From: Coturnix japonica
Taxonomy: Eukaryota > Chordata > Aves > Galliformes > Phasianidae
Direction of reading: 5' to 3'
Assembly: GCF_001577835.2 (NCBI RefSeq)
Contig: NC_029542.1
Span: 1,128,429 to 1,192,428 of the forward strand
DNA length: 64,000 nucleotides
Part shown: positions 1 through 13,589 of the stretch, one piece after another
Position numbering within the stretch: the first letter of the stretch is position 1
Layout: each line of letters opens with the position of its first letter
The notes under the pieces: generated by a model
Databases searched by the model: none
Told to the model about the DNA's origin: nothing
Seen by the model: only the letters and a program-made list of their open reading frames with translations
Made by a program: the position numbers and the translations under genes

Positions 1-2900
1 CGGTTGATGAAATGAGCTGCTCCAGGCTCCGAGATGATTTCCTGTGTTGGAGGAGAGAGGAAGGAGAGAAGCAAAGGCGTGAGGGTGTGAGGGACGCGCT
101 CCATAGGCGCTGCGTTATGGGCTTGTGGTTTTCCTATGGGGGGCTATCCCAGAATCTAGCAAAGCTCCCAGCCTTGGGAAGGTTAAGCTTTGTTGCAGGG
201 GATTCAGCAGTCCTGGAGCCTGGAGGCGGCTGATTTAGCCACAAACAGCAACAGCAATGTGAACCCACTCTCCTCCGGCCTCAGGAGTATGATTAGCAGT
301 TCCATTTCTGTTTCTTTTCAGTTGAATCTGCCTCTTGAGAGCAGAGTAGTGTTTTTCTGAGGTGCTTTTGTGTCCCTTGGATGTTTGGTGGAAGTCAAAG
401 GGCAATAAGCAGGTTGAGAGTCCCCTGAGGCATCTCTCCACTAATCCAGAGCAAGCCTGCAGGCTCTGTTCTTAGGCAATTTCATCTAGCCACTGTCTCT
501 CAAGAGCTGTGGCTTCTTGCTCCCTCTTCTTGGGGAGGCTATGCTCAAGAGCACTTGAGGTTCCTGTACTGGCAAATGCCATGTCTGCCAGTGCTCACAG
601 TTCAGAGGGAATAGCACAGGAATTTCAGAAGGTTAATTTATGTCAGAACTCTAAAATTTCCATTTTGCCCAGCGTGGGTGGCTGTTTCTTTACCATCTCA
701 CTGCCACTGGCATTTTCCTGATGAGACTGCCTAAGTTTTCAGTCTTTGGCTTTGTCCCCTGTGTCCCCTGCTTTTCTGCTTTCTCTTTGTAACCATTGCA
801 GAGCATATATATCACTCCCTGATTCTCCCTGACCCCACAAGTACCAGTGCCTGGGTTCCCAACACCCAGGCAGATCACAAATTGGGATGGAGTAGTCCAC
901 GTGCACTGAGTCAGCTCAGAGGGATTGCTGTTTGCAAGACATAAATCTCTGCAAGCCCTGCTAAGTGGCTGTTGGTTTAAACTAAATGTCAGCATCTGGC
1001 CTCAAAATGAACCATCCTGATAATTGTATATGAAGTAGAGATGAATTCCAGGTAGCTGTAAGCAAATGAATATTTTCTATTTGTAAGGAAAATGCAATAT
1101 CCTTTTGGACTAGCAATTGCCTTGACTTTACTTTTTTTTCTCCTGTTGTTTATGGTTTGTGGGTTTTTGGTTTGTTTCTTTTTTTCAATCAGCCTTACAT
1201 ATGCCAGGAAAAATATGATTTTCTGCATCAGGGATCAAAACTTAGGGAATTTAACTCATATTTCTGCCTACGTGTGAAATGAATCCCACTGCAGATTGTC
1301 TTCTGGTTTATTTTGCCTCTCTGCTGCCTGGGACAGAGTTAGCTGAGATTTGTTGCAGTGATTTCAGTGAGTGACGTGGCATTCTTCCTTTGGGAGATAT
1401 TATGAACTGGCTTTGATTTTAGGATTGACAGCCGTATAATTGGAAGTTCAGTCATTAGGTGGATCAGATTTAAAGAGGAAAAGTAAGGGCAAAGCAATTT
1501 CTGAAATCAGAGCAGGCTTTGGGGACTATTAGATCCAGCAGAGTATTGCTGCAGAGCAGTCTTAGCATGATGACTGTGGTGGAGGAAGGAAGCAGAAAGC
1601 ATGGCTGCTTTTACAGACTCTTGCAAGTACAGGCCAGTTTCCACCATAGGCATGGCTCCTCACGTCTTGGTTAAGAGCTTGCATCTAGTGAGCAATAAGT
1701 ATAAAGGGGAACAAAGAGCCATGATGCACTTTTGTTTATTTAGTCAAGGCATAGAACTCTTTGAAGCAGCAGCAGTGGTTAAAAAGAAATGTCCCATCTG
1801 GAGAATGTGCTTCTGCTCCAAGCAGCTGAGAAAGAATCAGTGGTGAAACCGATGGCCTCGTCCCGATGGCCCAAACCATTTATTAAGTTGTTGTGGACTA
1901 GTGATTGTGTTTTGAACGTTGCCTGCAGATTACAATCCATCTGAGGCTTATCATCTGAAATCATTCCAGGAGCAAGGAGGGAAAAAAAGGTAAAGAAAAA
2001 AAAAGGCCCTACCCTAACTCCCCTATGGCCCCCTGTTTCCCCTGGTGTCTCACCAAATAGCCCATGGGAGAATGGTCTTCCATTTCGGCACGCCGTGACA
2101 ATGGAATAGGATCCCCTAGATCGCGGTTCCAGTCCAACAATGCCTTTTGATTGCTGAGAGACTTCCCATCTTTGCCAACCCTCTCTGCCTCCTAAGTTTG
2201 GATCTGGAGATGAAGGTCTTCCTCCTCCAATCCGACTATTTCAGAGATTAAGACGTGTGCCGGAGGGGCCGAAAGCAGTAGAACCACCCAAACCCACCAA
2301 AATATGCGGATGAGAATTCACGAGCCATTGGAGATCGAAAGACACCAATATATGCTGATCAAACCTCAGATGTGAGGGGTATATTGAGTTCACTCCAAAC
2401 TAAAATCCCCTGTCAGGGCTCATTAGTTAAAGGAAACAACAGCGCATCCGCTCCCATGCATAATAAAATTGCTTCCTCGAACGTCAGAGCAATAAGGAGC
2501 ACAGGACGGCGGCGGCCTGTGTGTTGAATTGCGAATCCCGGGCAATACCCAAAAGCAGAAACGCGCGAACTAGTTGCAAACCAATCACTCCCCTCCTGTT
2601 GTGCGGCCTTTGTTTTCGGCCCAACGGCGATGGATATGTAGATCTTCCACACCTCCAGTAGCTGCTGCCAGCTATTAAGAGGTGGGAATCAAACAGTGGT
2701 GAATACATGTTAGTTCCATTAGCGGCGCTAGAAAATCCCTGTCACTGGCAGGAAGAAGGACCCAGCAATTCTTCTTTTGTGAAAGAAGGGGCAACTAGTA
2801 CCCCACCCACAAATATCGTTCACCAGGAACCCCTCAGTTCAAAATCAGCGAAGCCTATTCCACACCTGAGCAACTCGGTCTATGGGCTGGGGCGCTGAAA
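1..2900. other. gene-free stretch, nothing recognised
   Basis: No reading frame here resembles a protein I recognise, and no exon of PLEKHM1 beyond its second coding exon could be found although the gene should continue in this direction. The sequence is of mixed composition, lacks the minisatellites and CR1 tails seen elsewhere, and from about 2,040 to 2,700 contains more CpG dinucleotides than most intronic DNA in the window. It could be a long PLEKHM1 intron or wrongly placed sequence. Confidence 0.5.
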
Positions 2901-3020
2901 TGCTGATGAGGAGTCCTCAGAACCTGTTCTGCGAGTGGAGAATGTGATGTGGGGCCTTTGGACTTCCAGGAACCTAAATAAACCGACTGAGGGAAATTGG
3001 GGTTATGAGGTGGGTGACAC

Positions 3021-4513
<1,493 letters not shown>

Positions 4514-4689
4514 CTCAGCTGCTGCTCCCACCCGTGGTCACATGTCACCTGTGGGTCACACAACATCAGTTGGATGGGGGGCACTTTGGGGGGGGGACGC
4601 TGCAGCTCTGCCCCATTGAAACCACACAGAGCAGCCGGGCTGTGGCTGGAGCTGTGGGAGCAAAGGGCAGATGTGGGGGTGACCCAAAC

Positions 4690-5075
4690 CCTGAGTGAGA
4701 ACCTCAAACCACGGGGAAGAGCCTCAGACTCAAAGGAAGGACCCACAGATCCCAGGCAACAACTGCAGACCCCAAGCGAGGGCCCCAGACCCCAAATAAG
4801 AGCCTCAGATCCCAAGCAAGAGCCTAAGACCCCAAGCAAGGGACTCAAATCCCAAGTAAGAACCTCAAACCCCAAGGAAAAGCCTCAGATCCCAAGTACG
4901 GATCCCACACCCCAAGCAAGGATCCCCAGATCCCAAGCAAGAGCCTCAGACCCTAAGCAAGGGCTCCAGATCCCAAGTAAGGGACCCAGATCCCAAGTAA
5001 GAACCTCAGATCCCAAACAAGGGCCCCAGACCCCAAGCAGAAACCCCAAATCCAAAGGCAAAACCCCAAATCCCA
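4690..5075. repeat. minisatellite, about 18-bp unit
   Basis: About twenty diverged copies of a unit close to gatcccaagcaagggcc/ctca follow each other. The array lies upstream, in gene direction, of the first PLEKHM1 coding exon, so it is probably in the first intron. Confidence 0.8.
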
Positions 5076-5261
5076 GCAGCCCCAACAGCCCCAGCTGCCC
5101 CCCAACAACCAGCCCCACGTTGCTCAGAGTTCACCAGATGATCTTATAGGAAAAGAAACCAGCTCCGCTCATCACGAGGTTTCCCACTCGCGGTTGCAAC
5201 ATCGACCGACGGCAGAGCTTTGCAGAACCCACAACCCACAGAGCCCTGCTGCAGGGCCATA

Positions 5262-5608
5262 ACAGCAATGCAGCCAGCAATGCAGCCAGCAATGCAGCCG
5301 GACAGCAATGCAGCCGGACAGCAATGCAGCCAGCAATGCAGCCATAAGCAATGCAGCCATAAGCAATGCAGCCATAAGCAATGCAGCCAGCAATGCAGCC
5401 AGACAGCAATGCAGCCGGACAGCAATGCAACCGGACAGCAATGCAGCCAGCAATGCAGCCGGACAGCAATGCAACCGGACAGCAATGCAGCCGGACAGCA
5501 ATGCAGCCGGACAGCAATGCAGCCGGACAGCAATGCAGCTGGATAGCAATGCAGCCGGACAGCAATGCAACCGGACAGCAATGCAACCGGACAGCAATGC
5601 AGGCAGCA
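5262..5608. repeat. minisatellite, 15-bp unit
   Basis: Units of gcaatgcagccggacagc and shorter variants (caatgcagccataag) are repeated with few changes. The period of 15 bp keeps all frames open on both strands, which produces long but meaningless open frames. Probably in PLEKHM1 intron 1. Confidence 0.85.
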
Positions 5609-6062
5609 CTGCCCCCCCTGCTGTCCCTATGAGCAGCGATGCAGCTCTGCCCTTGTTGACGTGGGATGGAGCCTGGAGCTCCCAGCAGCACAAACCAGCC
5701 CGACCTGTCTGCTCCAGCTCAGCCCTGGGACGTGGGGCTGCTCCTCCCCATGGCAGCCCCATAGCTCCACACCAAGCACCCCATGTGGGGCGGAGCTGGG
5801 AGCTCACAGCAGCGCTGCCCCCCCACCCAGAGAGCAACAGGAGAAATAAAACAGAAAGCAAAGAGTGTCGTTATTACCTGGTGGGGCTGCAGAGCTGGGG
5901 CTGCTCAGTGCGGGGCTGTGCAGCTCTGTGCTGTCCCACGGTTACAAACAGCTCCTGAGCATCGGAGCTGGAAAACACGAGTGGTGCCGTGAGTCAGGGC
6001 TGCAAAGGGAACAGCTCATGTTCCAGGAACGAGCACAGCAAAACTCAGCAACAACAGGATGG

Positions 6063-6087
6063 NNNNNNNNNNNNNNNNNNNNNNNNN
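6063..6087. other. assembly gap of 25 N
   Basis: Twenty-five unresolved bases. The sequence to the left is GC-rich and minisatellite-rich, like the rest of the locus. The sequence to the right is different in texture up to about 11.85 kb, so the join across the gap is not secured by anything seen here. Confidence 0.99.
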
Positions 6088-9000
6088 TACAGTAGTACAT
6101 AAACTCCAACAGTCGCCCAGCTTTCTCTTCATGCTATGCCACTGTAGGCACCAAACTCGCTCATGTGGACAGCGTTGTAATCTGAAGGGGGGGGTGAGAG
6201 GGAAAAGATCCGGATTGGATCTGGAGAAATTCCAGTTCATGCAACGAGTAAGGGAGCCGACGCAATCAAAGAGGCGGATGACTTCACCATAACTTATCTA
6301 GGGACCTAATGCTTATATCTGGTTGAAAGTTGCAATTATGCGCCAAGTTTTGGACGGGCCGTCGTGCATGTTTGACTATTACAAGCTTAGGCATTTTTTC
6401 TCTCTCATTTAAAGGTGATGATAGCAAATAGGAACTGTATGTCAGCTTTGAGAGCAGATGGAATGATGGAAGAATGATGACAAAGTGGCTGTCAAGTGGC
6501 ACAGAAGAAGCATTATTGGAACTACAGTGCTGCTTGGCCTAAGGTGACTGCTGATCCCAGGCTGCAGGATCAGTGAGAATTATCAGTCAGATGTATGCCT
6601 TAGTGGTAGGGCATGCAATGAGACACACTCTTGAGGTTGTGCAATGGCTAATTTATAGCACTCAAATGTTTTTAGCTGGGGAACCACTAGAACCAGGTAG
6701 GGAGATGGAATCTTCTTTGAAGACTATAGCAATAACCACAGCAAAAGGTAAGGCTAAAGAAGGTAGGATCCTGCCCCTCACAGGACTAAGAAATCTCAAA
6801 CAACTTTGGGGAAGACTGCAGGTATTTCCCTCAGAACTTACACTATCTTTTTACAGCTCAGGGTATGGGAGTCAGCAGACAGAGGTTATGCCCTACCTGT
6901 GACTCACTCCTTACAATAAAGCAAGAAACGACTGCCCTGAAAAACCAGCACGGTTTATCCCCTAGTTTCACAGTAGTTCTGTTAGGAATGCCAGAATACA
7001 AAGGAATCCATAGAACTTTCAAATACAGGTAGACTTTGAGCAGTTTTGCACAGGAGAATTATGGCAGACAGTTAAAATGCAAGGTGGCAAGCTGCAATAT
7101 CTTACTAAGATGTTCTTCAGAGCCACAAAAATCCTTAAATAAAAAGGATCGTAGCATTTTGTAGAAAAAAAAGATTATGAGTTGATGTCAAGAGTGAGGA
7201 GTTGATTCAGAAATCTCAAGACAAGTGCGTAAGCTCATGTCAACAGTGTAAGCCCTCTTCCTTGGATCACATTTGAGCCTCTTGAACTCAGGAAAATTAT
7301 TTCTAGTGAATTATGTTTTGGACTGACATGAGCTTTCTGCTTGAGATGAAGATTATCTTTTGGGGGTTAATAATAGTTCATCACCTAACTTGTCAGCAAA
7401 ATCACATATTTTGCCAATGCCAGGTTGAATCTACATGAACAAAATCAGTGTAAGTTTGTGTAACTTGATAGAAAAAAAGAAAATGAGATAAGAAAGAATA
7501 AGGGAAGAAGGGGAAAAAAGCGAAAGAAAAAGAGGGTAATAGTCTCAGATACCAAGATCTGGAAATATCCATTACAAAAGTGATATTGATCCAAAAAACT
7601 TCATGCATTATCTAATGCAGTTTCCAATTATTCCTGGAACTGTTTATATTTATATAGCATAAAGAACATTGCCAGTTCCTTAGAGAAGGAAACTCATTAG
7701 GATTGGAAGAATTAGCTGAAATTGGAGAATTCTTACTTTACATCTTTGGAAGGAAAAAAAAAGTTCAATTTCATTGCAAACAATTCAGATTTTAAGAGAT
7801 TATGTCAGGTTGTAAATGTCTGCACAGCCGAGAGAATAGCTTTTCTGATATATATATATTATATATATATTATCCCGAAACTTGATGACTAGGAAGACAT
7901 TATTGTAATGGGAAAGGCTCTTGTTACAACATTAGTACAGATATTGAAGTTGTTAGAGAAATTACTTTGCGGGAAATTTGCATGCAAAAAGCTGGAGCAG
8001 TGAGAAAATGATGTCAGAAACTGTTAGGTGTGGTTCCCCCCTGTTGGGTGTCAATGAGTCGCTCTTGTATGGTATTTCATGAGGCAGAAGGACACTTGGC
8101 AGGGACTTTTTGCTAAGGCTTCAGCTCTGGAGGTACCTAATGCAATTTAAAACATCTGCAGCCACACACATACAGGCACCACAGCCAGAAGTGTAGCTGG
8201 AAGGGCCAGAGAGACCATGAGGACTTTCATCCCTGCACAGTCCTTAGCCACCACTGAAGCACAAGGTGTGAGATCAACCGGGATCGACCAGGAGAAGCCG
8301 TAACATGTTTTGAGACAAGATGTGATGGTTTTATTCATCTCTAATGCCAAAAGGCAAATCACCGACTTTGTAATTCACCCATATCAAGGGCACTGCACTT
8401 CTTGGGGTGAATTTTCTGATTTCCTCCTGGTGAGTGCTGCACCCCAGGGAAGGTCAATCAGCAGGCAGACACTGCTAGCAACCACAGCTGGTCCTTAGCA
8501 TACAGCTGATGAATACGAGCTGTCACGACAGCATCCATATGGTGTTCGAATGAGGCATCGCTTTGTCCACACTAAGGAAGAGATTGCTTCTGAAGATCCT
8601 CCAAGGACCAAACGTGCAGAGGAATTTACACCCTTAAACAATCCAGTGCCAAGATTATTTTTCTCACTTCTGCTCAGTCCCCAAAATTGTATTACTTATG
8701 ACACAACGTGGATGACCTCTCTGAAATCCCAATTAAGAACTGTAATAAGAAATGACTTTGTGCTAGTGCTGGCGATTTGTCTCTCCTTGTAAATGTGACC
8801 ATAGTTTAATAACCTGGACAATATGCATGTGTAACACGGTCTGCTTCTAAGCAAAACCACGCACTGCCTGCACATTACAGAGACCCTCTCAGTTTTAAAG
8901 AGGCTCTGGAAGGAGAAGCTTTGTTTGACCATGTGCTGGATCCATGGCTATCCTTGGGGGCTTGATGTATGGCTAAGCATTGTGTTATGATGTAACACAA

Positions 9001-11850
9001 ATATAATTTAATAACTTGGGTGTCAAATGGCTAAGATTTATGGTCAGTGAGGCTAAACACTCACAAAGGATTGCTCCAGAGATGCAGTATCAACTAGTTG
9101 GATAGAGAAGAAAAACCTCCGGATATCGCAATGCTTTAGACAGCACAGCTCTATGGGACTGGAGGTTTTGGATCACTTTTTGCATGGTATTAATATTTTC
9201 TTGTTGCATTTCCAGAAACCCTCTTTCTAATTATAGTTTTCTGGGTTCATTCCGTGTAAATTAAAAGCATGTTATTATTTCGTAACTGAAGAGTATGAAT
9301 CATGTGCTGCTGTTTAAACAACAGGCTGCTGAGTCGGCCAGATGCGGATCCTTTCATCTTCGTGTCCCAGCAAATGTTTGTGTGAGCAGCTTGCCGGGTC
9401 TCTGACTTACAAGAAGATCCAATCTGTGATGAGTGGGCAGATGCTTTTTATTTTCCAAAAAGAAAGAAACAAAGAAAGAAAGAATGAAGCAAGCTTGCTA
9501 AAGCCTTTCCAAATCAGTAAGCTGAAGGAAAAGGGGAGCAGAATGGGGATTTGTGAGGCACCGCCACGGTGACTGGAGAATTGCATGTCATGAGTTTGAT
9601 CAAGGGAAAGGTCCCTCCCATCTGCAGCAGCTGGAGCAGTCTGCGACTATTCCTTTGGAAACTCCGTGCTTGCTCGTTTCTAAGAAGAGTCTTTGCTGAC
9701 CCTCTTCTCAGCCAACCGTGTACTTGTGATAGATCTGTCCGCATTCTTTGGCATCTGTCCCGCATTCCTCTGCAATAGCTGACACTTGTCCCTGCTAGCG
9801 ACAGCTCTCCAGCTCTGTTGGAGCTGCTGCTGCCTCCAGGCTCCTAGAGAAAGCCTTATGCCATCAGCGCTGCCCCTCCACACACCCAGCCAGCAACGGC
9901 ATTTGCACAATGGTCTTCACACACGCTTCGTCGAGGGACCCTGGTCTTGGGCTGGTGAGTGATGTTGGATCCATGTATGACCAGGTGATCCTTGCTCGGT
10001 AACTTTTCCAATCATTAGCACGACCTTCCGCTGGCCAGTTCTGTAAAACTAATGGCACAACCACCTGAAAAGTCTCAGAAGCGTCCCCCACAACACTCGT
10101 CACTGCGGTATTAAGAAAGGGCTTTTGCCTTCAGCTGCACATGGCCACGAACACATTCATCTGTAATGTAGGGGCCCTTCCCCAGAGTACGCAGCGAGGC
10201 TGAGGCCTGGACACGAACACCCTGACGTCATACGCCACCATCAGCCGCTTCTGCCCCCAGGGCACTCTCCTCACTTGCCTTCGCCTGTGCCCGCATGCGC
10301 CCCCAGTGATTTCTTCAGGGACTATTCAGTCCAGCAACCCAACCAATGGAGCGCACACATTGTAGCGTACAGCTCATCTGATTATTTCTGCTGACTGCGA
10401 TCGCAAACATTGCAAGAAATTGTAAAGATACACAACTGCCTCTACATAACATTCCATGTAGCTGTAGTGGTTGTAATCGATGGCTCCATCTTCTGCTTCC
10501 CTAGACCCTTAACCTTGGTATTGGTTTCCCTTGTTGTTTTTATTCTCTTTTAGGAGATGCGCAAAGCGATTCCACAAGCCTGTTAATGCCAGTTGGAAAA
10601 TTTAGAATGCCCCAACCATTTTAGAAGCTTCATAATTTCTTTTAAGAGCAGGAAGGCTGTTTCTATTTGAGAAAGGACAACAGACAAACCCTTCGGCTTT
10701 ATCTACCAATAAAAGGACTTTAGCGTTCGTGTGTTTCTTTTCCCCTTTTCCTATATTCCAATCTTACCCTAGGTGCCGGAGAAAGTCGTAGAGTGTGTGC
10801 CCAGCCCATGAGGAGTGCGTGCTGTAGATTCCTTGGTTACCAGTCAAGCTCCCCATCCTCCATTTCCTATCCTGCAGCAGATGGAGACACTGGTGCGTGC
10901 CCTTATTGGAGGCCGAGAGGGACAAAATTCCATGCCTCCATTTCGAGCGAGGCTCCCCTTTAACTTTCCAGGCGAAGGGACACGTGTGTTATAATTCACT
11001 GCCCCACCTTATCACCAGTGTTTATTCTGTGGACCTCGCCTTTTGATAAAATGCCTGATCCCCAGGAGGCCTTGAGGCGATCTGTGGGCCTCGAGAAGAG
11101 AAGGAGAATGTTCGAGAGTCTCATATAGATGTTTATTTATCTAGGACTCCAGCCCAGCCAAGAAGCTCCTGGTGGCGTAAAAGCCGGAATCAATGGAAGT
11201 TTTTCCATTGCTGACTCGCACAAAGTTTACTGGGGGATTCAGACCATTTCGCAGATAGTCTGATATAGCGCGTGAGAGTAGATTCTGGCCGACATTACAA
11301 TTCGGTCCCCCTGGCGGATTGTAACCAGTGCGTATCTTTTGTGTTGTTTGTCGTGTGTTAAATTCTGCTCAACTCAGTTTAACCTCTGTGACGCTTCTAA
11401 TAAGTGATATAAGCTATATCCTTACTCTTGCACCGCCATATGTGACCCCCCCTCCATTAACTGGCAGGCGAACTGTTAACACCGCTTTCGTTGTAATACC
11501 TCCTCCGTAAATGCGAAGGGGCTCGTCACTGACTCGTCAGCTCTTTGAAGCCCCCCGGCCCCCACCACCGTAGAGGTGTAATTTCATGAACCAGGCCCTT
11601 CAGCTAGAGATAAACCGGCTCGCCAGTTTCAACAGCAAGTATGCCTTTATATGAATGTAAAATTATAAGGAAAGAAAAAAAACACCACTGGACATTCCTG
11701 TCGCATATGGCTACTCGTGAAAAAACAGGAACACCATGTAGGCAAACCGGCTATGGGATCTCTGCACTCCCGAAAGGACTCGGAGGTACTCCGAAACCGA
11801 CGCCCGATGTGTATCGCAGCACCACAAGGCCATATTGGATGATGGGCACT
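6088..11850. other. gene-free stretch of different composition
   Basis: No exon, RNA gene or known repeat was recognised. A (TA)n run lies at 7,848-7,872. From 6.4 to about 9.5 kb the DNA is AT-rich; from 9.7 to 11.6 kb it is of mixed composition with many CpG and no tandem arrays. None of it resembles the GC-rich, repeat-dense DNA on either side. It would be PLEKHM1 intron 1 if the contig is correct, or a misplaced piece if not. Confidence 0.5.
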
Positions 11851-12452
11851 GGGATGGGATAATATGGGATGATCGGATATGATGGGATATGGGATGGGAT
11901 GGAGGAGAGCTCAGCCTGCCCCACAGATCCCACAACACCCCACAGCTGTGGGGCAGCAGCTCCGATCCCAGCCCCTTCCAGCAGCTGATGCAAAAGGTGT
12001 CAAAGTGCTGCAGGAGCGTCACCTCCCCTGATTATGCCGATCCTCCCTGTTAATGGCCCAGCAGTCCGACCTGTTATGGCCGAGTCCGCCCTTATGGCTA
12101 GTCCTGCCCTGTTATGGGACGAGTTCTCCCTTATGGGCACATACCTACACCCAACACCAGGACCAAGTGTAACCATGTCAACTCTGGTTATAGGGAATCC
12201 AAGGAAGACCCAGAAGCAGCCCCCATAGAAACCAGACTAGAATGCCTCCAGGAGCCTATAGCAGCCCCATAGTGACTAATGGGTCCATAGGGCCTATAGC
12301 AGCCCCACTGCGGCCCAGCACCCACCGGACCCCATCAGCAAACCCAACATATCCCCAGCCCACATCGCCCCCAATTTCCCAACCCATGCACCATCCCATC
12401 CACATCGCCCAATCCACATTACCCATTACCCATCCCCACCACCCCCTCTCAC

Positions 12453-12620
12453 CGCCTCCACGACCCGGCCGGGAAACCCGGAAGTAGCGGCTGTAAGCCC
12501 CGCCTCCTCGTGACGTCATCACGCAAAGGGGGCGATGCTAAGAGAGGCCACTCCCAACATAGAGTGGGCCGGGAACTTGAGAGAGAATTGGCGCGCTCTG
12601 GGCGGGAAAAGGGCACGTGG
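12453..12620 (-). promoter_or_regulatory. PLEKHM1: CpG-rich promoter and candidate noncoding first exon of PLEKHM1
   Basis: A compact CpG-rich island holds an E-box CACGTG (12614-12619), a GCGCGCCAAT block, a full CRE TGACGTCA (12511-12518), a GC box and an ETS-like CCGGAAGT. There is no TATA box. Read on the minus strand, the island ends in GGAGGCG followed by gtgagagg, a good 5' splice site, with the exon edge at 12453. This fits a noncoding first exon spliced to PLEKHM1 exons at 4.5 kb, the next minus-strand gene. A different unrecognised gene, or activity in both directions, is possible. Confidence 0.5.
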
Positions 12621-12659
12621 GTGAGAGATGGGTGTAAATAGAGCTGAGTGTGTATGGAC

Positions 12660-13470
12660 ACATGGACACCATAGAGAGCACCATATAGACCACCCCTAAG
12701 ATAGAATACCCTATAGAATACCCTATAGAACACCCATAGAAATCCCATATAAGTGAGAACACACATAGCCACACCCCAACTATTAAACCACCCCATAGAC
12801 CACCCCATAGAACACCCTATAGCACACCCCATAGAACAGAACACCCTATAGACCACCCCATAGCACACCCCATAGACTCACCCCATAGAATCACCCCATA
12901 GAATCACCCCATAGAATCACCCCATAGAATCAATCACCCCATAGCAACCCACTTAATCACCCATAGACGCGACCCATAGAAACACCGCTTAGACACCCAT
13001 AGAGACCCACCCAACATAAACAGAACACCTTATAGAGCACCCCATAGAGCACCCCATAGAACACCCTACAGATCACCCTATAGCACACCCCATAGAACAC
13101 CCTATAGAAAACCCTATAGAACACCCTATAGCACACCCTATTGCACACCCTATAGACCACCCCAAAGACCACCCCATAGCACACCCCATAGACCACCCCA
13201 TAGAACACCCTATAGCACACCCTATAGAGCACCCCATAGAACACCCCATAGAACACCCCATAGAACACCCCATAGCACACCCAATTAGTAGCTACACCCT
13301 ATAGAACACCCTATAGAACACACACCCTATATTATTATTATAGCACACCCCATAGCACACCCCATAGCACACCCTATAGAACACCCCATAGCACACCCTA
13401 TAGCACACCCTATAGACCCCCTTACAGATCCCCCCATATCACACACACCCCATAGAACACCAATATCCTT
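12660..13470. repeat. minisatellite, CCCCATAG core, 10-12 bp unit
   Basis: About seventy copies of acaccctatag or caccccatag(a/c) run almost without interruption from the promoter island to the LRRC37 poly(A) region. The C-rich strand is the plus strand. The core is the reverse complement of the array at 13.83-14.37 kb. Confidence 0.9.
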
Positions 13471-13474
13471 TAAT
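13469..13474 (-). terminator. LRRC37: candidate LRRC37 poly(A) signal ATTAAA
   Basis: ATTAAA on the minus strand lies about 115 bases past the LRRC37 stop codon and just before the 12.66-13.47 kb minisatellite. It is a common variant hexamer and the first one downstream of the gene. Confidence 0.45.
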
Positions 13475-13589
13475 ATCAAACCCAGCGGCTCCATCCACCC
13501 CATAACTCAGCACATCCCCCCCCACTGATCCCCATGGCCCCTCCCTCCATTCCGGGGCTCTATGGGGTGGATCCATCGGGGCTGTGGGA

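Noticed and set aside
5131-5958. Repetitive Gln/Asn/Ala or Cys/Leu/His frames on both strands
   Set aside because: A 15-bp minisatellite keeps all frames open; composition changes at once outside the array.
6400-9500. Possible old mobile element in the AT-rich stretch
   Set aside because: No terminal repeats, coding motif or known repeat ends were seen; naming a family would be a guess.
11711-12022. Minus-strand frame with an exon-like stretch TLLQHFDTFCISCWKGL
   Set aside because: No family recognised, splice sites around it are weak, and the frame continues into repeats; support is too thin for a gene call.
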